DNA of 64,000 nt. It comes from Takakia lepidozioides (Eukaryota > Streptophyta > Takakiopsida > Takakiales > Takakiaceae). The stretch is taken from NCBI GenBank assembly GCA_030704615.1, contig CM060732.1, forward strand, positions 42,077,053 to 42,141,052, given 5' to 3'. Of this stretch, positions 8,552-20,808 are shown one piece after another; the first letter of the stretch is position 1; each line of letters begins with the position of its first letter. Position numbers and translations under genes: made by a program. Below the pieces are notes generated by a model that saw nothing but the letters and a program-made list of their open reading frames with translations, was not told where the DNA came from and made no database searches.

Positions 8552-11440
8552 TTGATCTGGTCATACAAGCAAACTCCACTGCCAAGTCGACGTTGCGAGA
8601 TGGAGGAGATGAGTCGGAGATGGTCGTTGCTCAGCGTTAATGAAAAGAGAGCGATCAGCCACAGCAGCAAATTCGGAATCCCTCCCCGAAACGGGTACAC
8701 ACTTCATAACCATCTTAGCTATGTTGTGGCCGCGGCTTCTGAGCCAAACACTCCAGGTTTGAATCAAAATGTCCCTCAGAGTTGTATCCAAAGGGATTCT
8801 TGCGAGGCGTCTGTTGTTCGTGGAGAAGCCGGAGGGTCAGGAGCAACACCCGATTGTACGCCAGCACTTGTACGGACCAGACCATTGAGGCAACAATCAA
8901 TGCAAGAAGGCTTAAATTTGTCGCACAGGAGGACTCTGGATAAAAAGTGGACCCAATTTTTTTACGAGGCCAATATTCCGTTCAATGTCTCAAGGCTTCC
9001 TACGTTTGTGGCTACTATCAAAGCCACATCCGATTCCAAGTCCACATACACACCTCCGAGTTATCGCGATCTCCGCACATGATTGCTAGAAGAGGTTATG
9101 TCTGACCTCACCCAAAAGGTGAATGAAAAGACAGATGATTCTCTCCGGAAATATGGAAGCACTATATGTGTGGACGGTTGGAGTTCTGTTACTAATCGAC
9201 CACTGTTCAATGTCATGCTGGTCTGTCCTACGGGGGAACAATTTTTGGGATCCGTTGACACAAGCGGGGAGAGAAAAGATGCACGTTATCAAACAGGGTT
9301 GTTGACGAGTTTCATCGATAAAATTGGAGCTGATAAAATTGTCCAAGTGTACACGGACAATGCATCTAACATGGTTAATATGGCCGATATTTTGATGGTA
9401 CGATATCCCCATCTATATTACCAAGGGTGTGTTGCTTATATCTTTGATCTTCTTTTGGAGGATTGGGGAAAAGAATCATGGATGAAACAACTAGTAAAAA
9501 GGGCAAAGTCGGTTGTGACGTTTTTTCGTACACATCACATCCCTCTGGCATTATTTAGATAGCATGAACCCAAATACAGCCTTAGGAACCCGGGTGAAAC
9601 CCGCTTTGCCACAAACTTTTTGATGGTGGATCGACTGGTGACTGTGAGGGCGGGTCTGGAGCAGGTGGTCATTGACCCTCAATGGGATGCGTATGTGGGC
9701 ACCTTACGCGACTCTCGTAAGTCCAAGTCTTTGAGCAAAAGTCGGAGGGTCCGCGCAATCATTCGCTCCGACGATTTCTGGGCGAAATGTGCAAATTTTG
9801 TGTACATAGTGGAGCCGGTGTTGATTGCTTTGCGGGAGTTTGATGGAAAACAACCAATAATGGATAAAGCATGGTTGATATTGGAAAACCTTGAGAAGCA
9901 CGTGCAATCTTTGAGGCGTCTTTCTATGGACGATGATTTGGCGGCAAGGACCGAGGATGCATTTTACGACCGCAAACGGATGGTTCGCACGGACTTGCAT
10001 TATGCGGGGACCTTGCTGAATCCATTCTTGCTGGACAATACGGATTTGAGAGACGATGTGGATGCCAAAGTTGGGCTTGTACGGGTCATCATGCAACTCG
10101 CGCCCTTGAACATGGCAGAGCGAGATTTTTCCGAGTACCAGTGCTTCTCGGATCGCCAAAATCATTTTCATGACATGCCGGATCCAAAAGCAATGAACAT
10201 GTTGCCACATGAATGGTGGGATCTGATTGGAGCTGGAGCAAGAACGTTAGCCCCATTGCAAAGCGTATTCTTGCTCAAGTGTGCTCTGCCTCGTCCTGTG
10301 AGCGGAACTGGAGCAGTTACTCGTTTGTTCACAACAAGATTCGCAACAGGTTAAATCCTATCAGTGACAAATTGGTTTATGTCTACACGAATTGAAGGCT
10401 ACTGCAAGAGAGGACAGCAAGTGATGCATCTGCATGGTACGAGAAGAATCTGTTGTCTGAAGAATTTGCCTTAGAGGTACAATCTAGCAGCAATGATGAC
10501 ACCGACGCCGCGAAGGACTCCGACTCTGACGGTTGGGATAGGTCCGATGATGTGGGCACATGACCCATATGAATTTAATGACGATGATGTTGCAATGCAT
10601 CCATCCTTCGATGACCTTGTTGTTGATGAACTGCAACATGGTGTCATCCCAATTGCGGACCCATTTCCCCCAGTGGAGCATACTCTCAACAATGAAGTTG
10701 AGGTCAACTCTCCCCCACCATGAGTTCCACGGACTGCAGGAGATGTGCAGGTCGAATCGTCGGATGATGACAACCGGCCGTTGTCATTCCTTCACCGACA
10801 TCGTGCTCCTGTGAACCGTGCTTCTCCATCTCATGTTTATCTTTCTCAAGCCGGTCCATCCCATGCTAGTCCATCTAGTCTCTCTCCCCCTCATGTAATT
10901 CCTTCCATCGCTACTCCGATCCTGGGAGATGCTTCTTCTGCTGCGGGACTTCTGCAAGTCGAACCATCGGATGACGACGACCGGCCATTGTCGTTTCATC
11001 TAGCCCGACGACGTCCGTATGTGAACCGTGCTTCCTCGACCCTCGCAGGTCCATCTCATGCCCCTTCCTCTCATGTCGGCCCCTCTGATGTACATGCGAG
11101 TAGCCTTCCTCATACGAGACCTGCTCCAAGGCCACCACGAAATCCGGGACAAGCCCAGAAACAGCAGAGAATTGTGCAACCTTTTGTTGGTGATCGACCT
11201 GTGAACAGGCCTGATACCTTAGATGGTATTCATGATAGGAGTGGAAATTGACCAGAGAGACAACTGAACGTACTCCGAGGACGACTACAGGTCCAACGAC
11301 CAGTTGCCTCTGAAAACGAAAGAACAGATGGAGATCATGATTTTAGCACTGATCATGGGAACGAGGGTGAAGTGAGTGGGGACGAAGATTTTGTACTAGG
11401 CGTGAGATCATACCATCGTCGTCGTGCCAGACGGAACTAG
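8552..11440 (+). pseudogene. Broken hAT-family transposase (DUF659 and hATC regions)
   Basis: One frame carries the transposase with in-frame TGA at 9080 and TAG at 9560. A frame change near 10240 leads into the second frame. Recognisable parts: STICVDGWSSVTNRPLFNVM and YTDNASNM (the DUF659/RNase H-like core of hAT transposases, including its D-G-W signature), the segment around KCANFVYIVEPVL, and the C-terminal dimerisation motif SSCERNWSSYSFVHNKIRNR (10285-10345). Downstream (10745-11440) a Ser/Pro/His-rich tail contains two copies of a module with SDDD, RPLSF and VNRAS, broken by TGA at 11249 and ending at TAG 11438. The protein is typical in length and order for large plant and algal hAT elements. 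No ends or target duplications were confirmed. It is non-functional as it stands. Confidence 0.82.
8571..8594. repeat. Degenerate palindrome, second sequence class
   Basis: Left arm AAACTCCACTG, spacer CC, right arm AAGTCGACGTT. It belongs to a worn class with CGTT ends, which also occurs at 28461 and 29900. It lies close to the start of the hAT coding remains. Confidence 0.6.
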
Positions 11441-11932
11441 GTACAACTATAACTTTTGTCACATGATGTATAGTATGTTTCCATGGATATCCATGTTTTA
11501 GTTTGGGTACATGCATACGTGTACGGAAATAAAAATGGTGGAATATGTGTACCCAAGAAAGGGTTTGGTGGTTGTGCGTGTGTTTGTGTTTCGTCATTAC
11601 CTTTACATTACATTGTTGATTTCCTATTATGGTTTTGAAAGCCACAAAGGCTAGGTGCAGCTCCCAACATTCATCTTCCCCTTCACAAATCCATGGGGAG
11701 CCGATATATGTGCTTTTCATCTGCCTCTCCAAACATACATACAGGTGCAATGGGACCAACCTCCTGGTGGTCGCACCTATTTTAAAAAAAACAATTGTGC
11801 GACCACCAATAGCGGTCGTCGCAACTGTTAAAATAAAATAAAAATGTTGCGACCACCCCCCTGCTGGTAGTCGCACCTATTTACTGATTTAATAGGTAGT
11901 AAGTTAGTACGTAGTAAGGGGGGCTGGAAAGA
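11441..11932. repeat. GCGACC/GGTCGC palindrome cluster between the hAT tail and the RING gene
   Basis: From about 11745 to 11875 GCGACCACC and GGTGGTCGC-like motifs (with TAGTCGC and GTCGTCGC variants) alternate, separated by A-rich bridges. The same motif forms the large array at 33.4 kb and a short pair at 22645-22670. This may be a subterminal region of a DNA transposon. The remaining sequence (11441-11740) shows nothing. Confidence 0.7.
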
Positions 11933-13790
11933 ATGGGGTTGGGGACTCTCGACAGCGTACGCGGTGTGCTTCAGGACCCGAGGCCAATCACCAACGAGCA
12001 AGACATATTGGCGCGTTTGAATATGCCACCAATGGACATTGACCGCGTCATCGACGGGGTTGACTCAATATCTGGTTTTTATTCATTGCGAAAAAAAAAT
12101 CCTGCAATGCGTGCACAGCTATTGCACCCATTGAACGGATGTGGTTGAAGCCGGGCATGGGAATGAAGTGCAAACACCTGAACTGGACTCGGCGAGGGTT
12201 GAGGAAGAAAAACTTGCGGCGGAGAAGGCAAGAAAAGGGAAGGACCCCATAGTGGAAACTGAGGAATGTTCTGCCGTGCAAATTACATCGGCCCAAGAAC
12301 ATAAATTAGAGCAGCTTGTGGGGAAACACGAGCAAGCTAGGGCTGTTGCATATCGGTACTCAAATGCCATGCAAATCCGATCATGGCCATGGTTGAAGAG
12401 GGATTGGCGGAATTGGGTGACATGGGCGGGCCATCTAGCATCGCGGGAAACACGGATAGAAGAAGTGTTGTCCTCCCTCCAACGTGCAGCACGTTTGTCG
12501 AATCGAAGCGTAGATAGCATCTACGCTAATTCACTGTGCGTGATGTATTCACGTCGAAGTACACTGGATTCACCACATGGGGTGATGTGGATGCCATGTT
12601 TGAGCACTGTATGCATACAATTTCCGATACCAATAAGAGCATAAACTGGGATTTGGAAGTAGAGGAGGAGTGGGACAGCAGGCCGAGGATGTCAGCCTAC
12701 ATTCATGAGGATAAACGGACGTGGATACCACGGAGCAATCCAGCGTCATGGGTAACAGATGGTACGGTATGCACAATGTGCCTAAACCCTTACGGACCGG
12801 AGGGAGGCTATATGCTTGGTTCATGTGGCCATTTGTTCCATCCCGCATGTCTCATATCGGCAGCCATGTGAGCCAGCCAATGCCCTGACTGCCGTGGACC
12901 AATCCATCGACGTTTCTACGAGTTGTTTGGATTGCAAGACAATATGCCCACGGGATACGAGTACAACCGGTACAACATGCCATTGGATGTATCGCCTTAC
13001 GATTTTTTAAATTGGCAGCACTAGGGGGAGACAATGACATGGGATGCTCCAAGAGAGATGCACGCCTTGGATGCGAAGACGTTAACTAGGGTTAAAGATC
13101 CGGTGACCTTTTGGGTGACATCCAACTGGGAAATAACCGTGCGTGCTAGAGGCATACGGGACCCAGTCCAAAAGAAGCTTTTTTGTCGGGAGGGCATTGG
13201 AGCAGTACCAAACAAAGATTCTTCCGACTACCTAAGGATCCATGGGTGCCAGCGGAAAATGACCCATACAATCGCGAACCGATTGGGAGAGACCTATTTA
13301 TGAGGGAGTTGGAGGCCGCTAGCATCCGTTGGGAGGATATGAATGAGACATATTGTCTCGTCGGGATAAAGGGCCATTTCTGCCAGAGTTGTGCAGAGAC
13401 CCCCAGCAGGAGGAGGTGTTGGACAATTTCAAGGCTGCCATCACGAGTGTTGTAAAGTATTGGCAGAACACATGGCATGACCAAGTTGCCCCTATTCCAG
13501 GGGTGTTCTTGCCACTTCCAAACATATCGGATTTAATTGAAAAATTGCATGAAGCCGTAGCAAGAGCGACACACCCAGCTCTGGCAAATGTGAAAGAGAG
13601 TCAGCACTCGCCTAGAACGCTACGCATGATGGCAAGGGTGGACCACACAACACTGGGTCCTTCTTTGACCACTCGAGCCCAGGCTCGAGCTCTCCGTACT
13701 GGTGGAGGCACGTCCTCTACACCCGGAGCATCTTCATCAACATCTGGAGATGACGACAACGAAGTAATAAATCTAGATGAAGATGACTAG
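11933..13790 (+). pseudogene. RING-H2-like protein of a mobile element, broken
   Basis: A chain of frames on the plus strand. An N-terminal frame (11933-12146, GLGTLDSVRGVL and following) ends at a stop. A central region carries a RING-type zinc finger: CTMC, then CGHLFHPAC, then CPDC (about 12770-12895), giving the C-H-H-C order of RING-H2. A TGA at 12869 sits between the second and third ligand pairs. Later frames include DPWVPAENDPYNREPIGRDL and a C-terminal part rich in Ser and Thr, ending in an acidic run at the stop at 13788. At least two frame changes are needed between about 12890 and 13400. The family is not one I can name. RING domains usually act as E3 ubiquitin ligases. It faces a kinase-like gene (20.8-22.3 kb), with GCGACC repeats outside both. 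Confidence 0.55.
12068..12152 (+). repeat. 85-bp segment duplicated at 14548-14632, copy A
   Basis: It contains CTGGTTTTTATTCATTGCG, a run of nine A, and GGATGTGGTTGAAGCC. It lies inside the first frame of the RING gene, so the second copy is a displaced piece of that gene. Confidence 0.8.
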
Positions 13791-13849
13791 AAAGGCTAGA
13801 AAAAGGAGTAGGCCAAAGGTCTCAATTTGCGAAAACTTAAATGTGCAAC

Positions 13850-14240
13850 CCAATGTATAGTCTACGTAATTTTTGGAAATACGAGGTTCATCCTTTGAAC
13901 CATTTTTGAATGACCTCATACTTGTTCGGTACCTGTTTGAGGGCATGTACAATATACTGGCAAAGTTTCAAAACAATCAAAAATTGTTGAATGAAGATAC
14001 CATTGGTTCACCCATTGCAATATTTTAAATCGAATTCATACTTGTTCGGTACCTTTAAGAGGGCATGTACAATGCAATGGCAAAGTTTGAAAGCATTCAT
14101 AAATTGGTACATCAAGTAACCATTGGTTCCTCCTGTGAACCATTTTTGATTGATCTCATACTTGTCCGGTCCATGTAGGCATGTAGAACATATTGGCAAA
14201 ATTTCAAATCATTCAAATTTTTTTTGATCAAGGAACCTTT
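13850..14240 (+). repeat. About 124-bp direct repeats, three copies
   Basis: The unit is marked by CTCATACTTGTTCGGTACC, then GAGGGCATGTACAA, then CAAAGTTT, then ATTGGTTCACCC. Copies start near 13913, 14033 and 14153. The same family reappears, in the same orientation, at 19.4-20.6 kb. Confidence 0.8.
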
Positions 14241-14299
14241 GGTTTATCCTTTTCACCATTAACGATTAATCACAAATAAATGAACAGACTAATAAATCA

Positions 14300-14535
14300 T
14301 TTGCCTCCAAATGATTTTGGTTCGCTTTGAGACTTGGCCAATATATTCAATGTACCATGGAAGAGGCCCCAGAGTAATATGAGATCAATCGAGATTTGTT
14401 CAATGGGCCAACGGATGGTTGTCCATCCAAATGATTTTCGTTCGCTTTGAGACTTGGCCAGTGTGTTCAATGTACCCTTTGATAGGTCCCAGTGTAATAT
14501 GAGATCAATCGAAATTCGTTCGATGGGCCAATGAG
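14300..14535 (+). repeat. About 118-bp direct repeats, two copies
   Basis: The unit runs from CAAATGATTTTGGTTCGCTT through GACTTGGCCA and CCCAGAGTAATATGAGATC to CGGATGGTTG. It occurs twice here, about three more times in the left arm of the fold-back (15170-15510), and in inverted form in the right arm. Confidence 0.8.
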
Positions 14536-14547
14536 GCGTTCAGTTGT

Positions 14548-14632
14548 CATCTGGTTTTTGTTCATTGCGAAAAAAAAAATCATGCAATGCGTGCACGGCT
14601 ATTGCATCCATCGAACGGATGTGGTTGAAGCC
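14548..14632 (+). repeat. 85-bp segment duplicated from 12068-12152, copy B
   Basis: It matches copy A along its whole length with a few differences and sits immediately before the left arm of the fold-back structure. Confidence 0.8.
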
Positions 14633-14637
14633 CCTCT

Positions 14638-15512
14638 TTTGCCCCCATGTGCTTGAACATGTGCGGAGATACAACAGACGAATAAATCATTTGCCTCCCC
14701 ATCGACACCAAGCCATTCCATAATGTAATTGAATTTAAATTAATTTTAAGCCAATAAATAGGCTTGCACTGCCTTTCATTGGGGGTTTCTGGCACGTATC
14801 GATTTTGTTTTTGGCTCAATTTTGTTGTGCAGCTTCAAGCATCCCACTGCTACTCTCCCGCCAAAATTTGGACCAATCAAAAATGCCCCAAAAAAAAAGT
14901 GTTCTCTTCGCTCACTATTGCAAAACTCTCTATGAAGAGTGCATGAAGTTGAACACAAATCAAGTTTGGAGTGCAAAACGGGCAAGAAACTGTGGTTTTG
15001 GGTCCAAATGCATTTTGATCGCTCCAAATTTGGCACGCACGTTGCATATGGAGTCATTACACACCCCATTCAAAAACAGAATGAAAAAAAAAACATGAGC
15101 ACGCGAAACACAGTCCAACAGGTCCCAAAGTAATAGCAGATCCAACATAATACATTCAATGGGTGAGCGGATGGTTGCCTATCCAAATCATTTTTGTTTG
15201 CTTCCAAACTTTGCTAGTACGTTCGAGACACCCTCTCACAGGTCCCGGACTAATATCAGATCAATCGAAATTCATTCGATGGCTCAACGGATGGTTGGCC
15301 ATGGAAATGATTTTGGTTCGCTTTGACACTTGGCCATTATGTTCAATGTACCATGGAAGAGGCCCCAGAGTAATATGAGATCAATCAAAATTCGTTCAAT
15401 GGGCCAACGGATGGTTGCCCATCCAAATGATTTTCGTTCGCGCTGAAACTTGGCCAGTGTGTTCAATGTACCCTCTGATACGTCCCAGTGTAATACGAGA
15501 TCAATCGAAATG
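14638..15512 (+). repeat. Left arm of a long inverted repeat (fold-back element)
   Basis: About 870 bp, starting near TTTGCCCCCATGTGCTTG, whose near-complement ends at about 17208. The arms share long stretches, for example the A-rich block after AAATGCCCC, the segment TTTGGAGTGCAAAACGGGCA, and the ~118-bp units. Left-arm identity with the right arm looks high by eye, with small substitutions and indels. Confidence 0.85.
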
Positions 15513-16076
15513 CTCCTATTGGAACAGATGCAACAGGAAGGCTTGAAGCCTAATAGTAGTACCTTCATATCTGTCTTTTCAGCATGCAGCCATGGGGGCC
15601 TTGTGGATGAAAGCCATCAGTGCTTTGATTCCTTGAGACATGATCATGGTCTCACTGCTACAGTGGAGCATTTTAGCTGCATGGTAGGACTTTCTTGGCC
15701 GTGCAGGGCGATTGTATGAAGCAGAGGACTTAATTAACAACATGCCAATCATGCCAGATGTTGGGGTATGGACGGCCTTGCTTGGTGCCTGCAGAGTTTA
15801 TAGAGATGTGGAGATAGCAGAACGTGTAGCAAAGAGCATTCTCAAGATCGATCCGGAGCACTCTGCGGCTCATGTGTTGCTATCAAACATTTATGTTGTC
15901 ATAAAGGAGCCAGGGTGCAGCTACATTGAGGTTGACAACAGGGTGCATACTTTTGTTGTAGGAGGCAAATTGCATCCACAAATTCCGGAAATTCATGCTG
16001 AGCTGCAGATTGTCTCGGCTGATGAAGGGGGTGGGATATGTTCCTGACACGTGCTTTGTGTTACATGACGTTTAGG
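15512..16076 (+). pseudogene. PPR fragment (last PPR and E/E+ motifs) between the fold-back arms
   Basis: It begins within a PPR repeat (QMQQEGLKPNSSTFISVFSA) and continues through a long-form repeat (CSHGGLVDE). After a frame change near 15690 it runs into the E/E+ region (EAEDLINNMP, GVWTALLGACR, KEPGCSYIEVDN, HTFVVGG). It stops before a DYW domain. No start codon and no full set of repeats are present. It is closely related to the C-terminal part of the PPR-DYW pseudogene at 17.26-19.3 kb, which lies on the opposite strand. PPR proteins of this class act in organelle RNA editing. This copy can only be a captured fragment. It fills most of the ~830-bp loop between the two arms. Confidence 0.8.
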
Positions 16077-16339
16077 AGGATATGTATGTCAAATGTGGGT
16101 GCATCGAGGATGCAAATGGAGTGTTTGACAGTGTGGCTGAACGTGATGTGGTGCCGTGGAGTGTGATGATTGCAAGTAGCAATTGCCATTTCACAGGTTA
16201 CAGTTGCAATTTGAGGGGCGGGAATTGCCATTTCAGGACCTAGAAGTGCAATTTGAGAGGTTGGAATTGACAATTTCAAGGGCTCAAATTACAATTTGAG
16301 GGGCGGCCGGGGTTGGCCATTTTAGGGACTAACATTACC

Positions 16340-17208
16340 AATTACCGATTGATCTCATATTACATAGGGACCTATCAGAGGGTACATTGAGCCAAGTCTC
16401 AAAGCGAACGAAAATCATTTGGATGGGCAACCATCCGTCGGCCCATTGAACGAATTTCGGTTGATCTCATATTACTCTGAGGCCTCTTCCATGGTACATT
16501 GAACATAGTGGCCAAGTCTCAAAGCGAACCAAAATCATTTCGATGGCCAACCATCCATTGAGCCATCGAATGAATTTCGATTGATCTGATATTAGTCCGG
16601 GACCTGTGAGAGAGTGTCTCGAACGTACTAGCAAAGTTTGGAAGCAAACAAAAATGATTTGGATGGGCAACCATCCGCTCACGAATGTATTATATTGGAT
16701 CTGCTATTACTTTGGGACTTGTTGGACTGCGTGCTCATGTTTTTTTTTTCATTATGTTTTTGAATGGGGCGTGTAATGACTCCATATGCAACGTGCGTGC
16801 CAAATCTGGGAGCGATCAAAATTCATTTGGACCCAAAACCATAGTTTCTTGCCCGTTTTGCACTCCAAACTTGATTTGTGTTCAACTTCATGCACTCTTC
16901 ATAGAGAGTTCTACAATAGTGAGCGAAGAGAACACTTTTTTTTGGGGGCATTTTTGATTGGTCCAAATTTTGGCGGGGGAGTAGCGGTGGGATGCTTAAA
17001 GCCGCAAAACAAAATTGAGCCAAAAAAAAAAATCAATACGTGCCAGAAACCCCCAATGAAAGGCAGTACAAACCTATTTATTGGCTTAAAATGAATTTAA
17101 ATTCAATTACATTGTGGAATAGCTTGAGGGGTGAACGCGTCGATGGGGAGGCAAATGATTTATTCGTCTAATGTGTCTCCACACATGTTCCAGCACATGG
17201 GGGCAAAA
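16340..17208 (-). repeat. Right arm of the long inverted repeat
   Basis: Reverse complement of 14638-15512, including the inverted ~118-bp units (16340-16690) and the outer end CACATGGGGGCAAAAG. Together the arms and loop span about 2.57 kb. Confidence 0.85.
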
Positions 17209-17256
17209 GTCAATGAATGAAGCAAAACACTAGCATCTTTCTCATAAAACATCATT

Positions 17257-19295
17257 TCACCAGTAATCACCACAAGAACAAATCCCATCTTCGAAGTGGT
17301 GGAAAGTAGTTAGCGTCCCATACAACAATTGCTCGGCCAACAATCTTTGAGATGAATTTGGTAGAGATGTGGCAGTATCCACACAGTCGAAGATTCTTGA
17401 TGAGTCGTGCTGATCAGCCCAAAACCAATGGTCAGCTTCTCACTGTGGTGACAAAGAGAAAATTCATTTCCTCCACATCATGCAATAAAAAGCGTCGTGT
17501 GTCAGGCACATACCCCGCCGCCTTCATCTGCCCAGACGATCTTCTCAGCTCAGTATGGATTTCCTTAATTCTGGGATGCAACTTGTCACCTGGCTCCTTT
17601 CTAACCCCTCTGACCTTCATCATTCTTCTCACCTTTGCAGTATCATCCCATCTGCCAGCTGCAACATAGGTGTTTGATATAACAACACATAAGTTGCGGC
17701 ATCCTGTTCATCCCTCTTAAGGATAGATGTTGCCACACATTCAACCATCTTCACATTGCCATGGATTCTGCAGGCACCAAGCAAGGCCTTCCACACCACA
17801 ACATCTGGATTGATTGGCATTTTATTAATCAGGTCCACTGCCTCATGTAGTTGTCCCGCACGTCCAGAAGGTCCACCATGCAGCCAAAGTGCTTTACTGG
17901 CGGGGTGACACCATGCTCATGACTCAGGGAATCGAAATAGTGTCTTCTTTCATTCAGTAGGCCAGTGTGGCTGCATGCAGAGAGAACACATATAAAGGTG
18001 ATATTGTCCGGCTTCAAGCCGTTCTTTTGCATTCCTTCAAATAGTTGCAGGACCTCCCTATGACAACCATGCTGGGCAAATCCTGCGATCATCGGATTCC
18101 ATGACACCACATTTCATTCAGCCACATTGTCAAATACTCCCTTTGCATCCTCTATGCACCCACATTTCACATACATGTCCACCAGGGCAGTGTCCAGAAT
18201 GACATTTGGTACAATTTCAACTTTGATGATGTCACCATGCACCCTGTGCCCTTTTCCAGGGCTGCCAGGCTTGCACCAGCATTGCAAACGCACACAAACG
18301 TGATGTGGTTGCACTTCACCCCTTCCCCCATCATTTGCTCATAGGTCTCCAAAGCCTCCATCCCGTGCCCCTGCTATGCATATCCTGCAAGCATGGCGTT
18401 CCATGACACCAAATCTCGTTCAGCCATACTGTTGAGACTCCCTCAGCATCCTCAATGCTCCCACATTTGGCATACATGTCCACGAGAGTATTGTTCATAA
18501 TCACATCTGGTACGATTCCAGCTTTGGCGATGCAAGCATGCACCTCTTTGCCCTTTTCCAAGGCTGCCAGGCTTGCACACACACTGCAAATGCACACAAA
18601 CGTGATGTGGTTGCACTTCACCCCTTCCCCCATCATTTGCTCATAGGTCTCCAAAGCCTCCATCCGCCCCTGCTGTGCATACCCCTGCAAGCATCGTATT
18701 CCACGACACCACATCTCGTTCAGCCATAGTGTTGAAATTAACTCCCTTCGCATCCTTAACGCACCCACATTTGGCATACATGTCCACCAGGGTAGTGTTC
18801 AGGATGCCATTTGGTACAATTCCAGCTTTGACTATGTCACCATGGACCTCTTTCCCATTTTTCAGGGCTGCAGGCTTGCACACGCATTGCAAACGCAAAC
18901 AAACGTTTGTGGTTGGGCTTCACCCCTTCGCACATCATTTGCTTATAGGTCTCCAAAGCCTCCATCCCACGCCCCTGCTGTGCATACCCCTGCAAGCATC
19001 ATGTTCCACAACACCACATCTCATTCAGCCATAGGGTTGAAATTAACTCCCTTCACATCCTTAATGCACCCACATTTGGCATACATGTCCACCAGGGCAG
19101 TATTAGGATGACATTTGGTACAATTCCAGCTTTGACGATGTCACCATGGACCTCTTCCCCCTTTTCCAGAGCTCCCAGGCTTGCACACGCATTGCAAACA
19201 CAAACAAATGTCCACAGTTGGTTTTCACCCCTTCGCACATCATTTGTTCATAGGTCTCCAAAGCCTCCATCCCGCACCCTTGTTGTGCATATGCT
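17257..19295 (-). pseudogene. Degenerate PPR-DYW RNA-editing factor
   Basis: On the minus strand, read in several frames. From about 19295 down to 18110 there are PPR repeats (LVDMYAKCG, MVSWNPMIAGFAQHG). Next come the E motif (LINKMPINPDVVVWKALLGA), E+ (GVRKEPG, HPRIKEIHTEL) and a DYW deaminase domain. In the DYW domain the zinc/active-site motif HSEKL (about 17434-17451), CGYCH and the terminal GDYW followed by TGA (17257) are all legible. At least four frame changes or stops separate these pieces. The repeats between 18331 and 19290 are three near-identical ~290-bp copies, so the array grew by tandem duplication. DYW proteins carry out cytidine deamination in organelle transcripts. Their presence is the strongest sign that the host is a land plant. 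Confidence 0.85.
18331..19295 (-). repeat. Three tandem ~290-bp duplications inside the PPR array
   Basis: Each copy carries the same order of motifs: CCACATTTGGCATACATGTC, TGGTACAATTCCAGCTTTG, TTGCACACGCATTGCAAACG, CATCATTTGCTCATAGGTCT. Differences are scattered point changes and small indels. Confidence 0.8.
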
Positions 19296-19369
19296 TGAAT
19301 TGCATTTTGAATTGTAATTCAAGGGTTACAATGGGCCATTGGGGGGCTAGAATTACCAAAGCAATGACA

Positions 19370-20620
19370 TCCAAAGCAATATAAAATCATTTGATAGCGG
19401 AATGATTGGTTCACCCTTTCAACCATTTTTTATTCACGTCATACTTGTCCGGTACTTGTAGGAGGGCATGTGGCTGACGCTTGCAAAGCTTCAAAGCAAT
19501 GTAAAATCATTTGATAGGGGAACAATTGGTTCACCCTTTCAACCATATTTTACTGACCTCATACTTGTCCGGTACCTTTAAAATGGCATGTGCAAGACAC
19601 TTGCAAAGCTTTAAAGCACTCCAAATTCATTTGATATGTTCATGATTGATTCACCCTTTCAACCATTTTAGATTGACTTGAAACTTGTGAAAGACCTGTA
19701 AGAGGGCATGTACAAGACACTTGCAAAGTTTCAAATCAATTTAAAATCATTTGGTAGGGGGACGATTGGTTCACCTTTTAAACCATTTTAGATTGATGTC
19801 ATACTTCTCAAAGACATGTAAGAGGGCATGTAGAAGACACTTGCAAAGTTTCGGAGCAATAAAATATCATTTCATCGGGGAAGTTTCCGTTCACCCTTTT
19901 ATCCAATTTTGAATTGAACTGGAATTTTTACTAAATAAAATGATTTAGAGGGCATAGGATTGTGGGGCGCAATGATTTTGTTTTTGGTTTGATTTTGTTC
20001 TGTGAGTTGAACCCTTACACCACCACATCCTTGCCAAAAAATGTACCAAAGAAAAATGTTTGGAAAAAAACGTTCATCTTTTGCTCTATGCTCACTATTG
20101 CAGAGCTCTATATGAAGAGTGCATGAAGTTGAAGATAACTTCACCTTGGAGTGCAAATGAGGGAATAAAATGTGTTTTGGATGCAGACGATGTGTGTCCA
20201 TGGTGATATTTTGTATGCAACTCTTCATGTTGTTATCAAGCATATGGCTTCAGAATGGAATTAAAAACAGACGAAAGGTTGTTTCTCCTTATGAATTTGA
20301 ATAACCCATTCAAACAACTTTGTTGAAGTTCAATTTTGGTCCATATGTGCTTAAGTACGTACAAATCACGTACACAAAGTTGCAAGCGAAGAAATAATCA
20401 TTTGCCCCCCGAACGACTCGTTAAACCTTTCAACCAATTTTCAATCATGAATCATTTAATAGGGGAACTATTGGTTCACCCTTAGAACCATTTTAGATTG
20501 ACCTCATACTTGTCCGGTAACTTTAAGAGAGCATGTGCAAGACACTCCCAAAGTTTCAAATCAATCTAAAATCATTTGGCAGGGGAACGATTGGTTCACC
20601 CATTGACCCGGTGTACACTG
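19370..20620 (+). repeat. Array of ~120-bp AT-rich repeats with a unique insert
   Basis: About five direct units lie between 19370 and 19920 and about one and a half more between 20440 and 20620. They are marked by AATCATTTGATAGGGGAAC, TTGGTTCACCCTTTCAACC and CTCATACTTGTCCGGTACC. Between them (19930-20440) is sequence related to the fold-back arms (a CACTATTGCAGAGCTC block). No gene is seen. Confidence 0.75.
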
Positions 20621-20808
20621 TCACTCTTCAAGATTCGTGGGTGTGGTGCTTGATTATCCCATATGATGGACCCAAGTGCCATGGCCAAGTAACAAACCAT
20701 TAAAACATTATGGTACGAGACAAACACAATTGAAAATAAAATTTATTCAAACATGATGTACAGTCAGAGGTCTACAAGTTTCTATCCATCCTCCAGCAAT
20801 TTTTGGGC

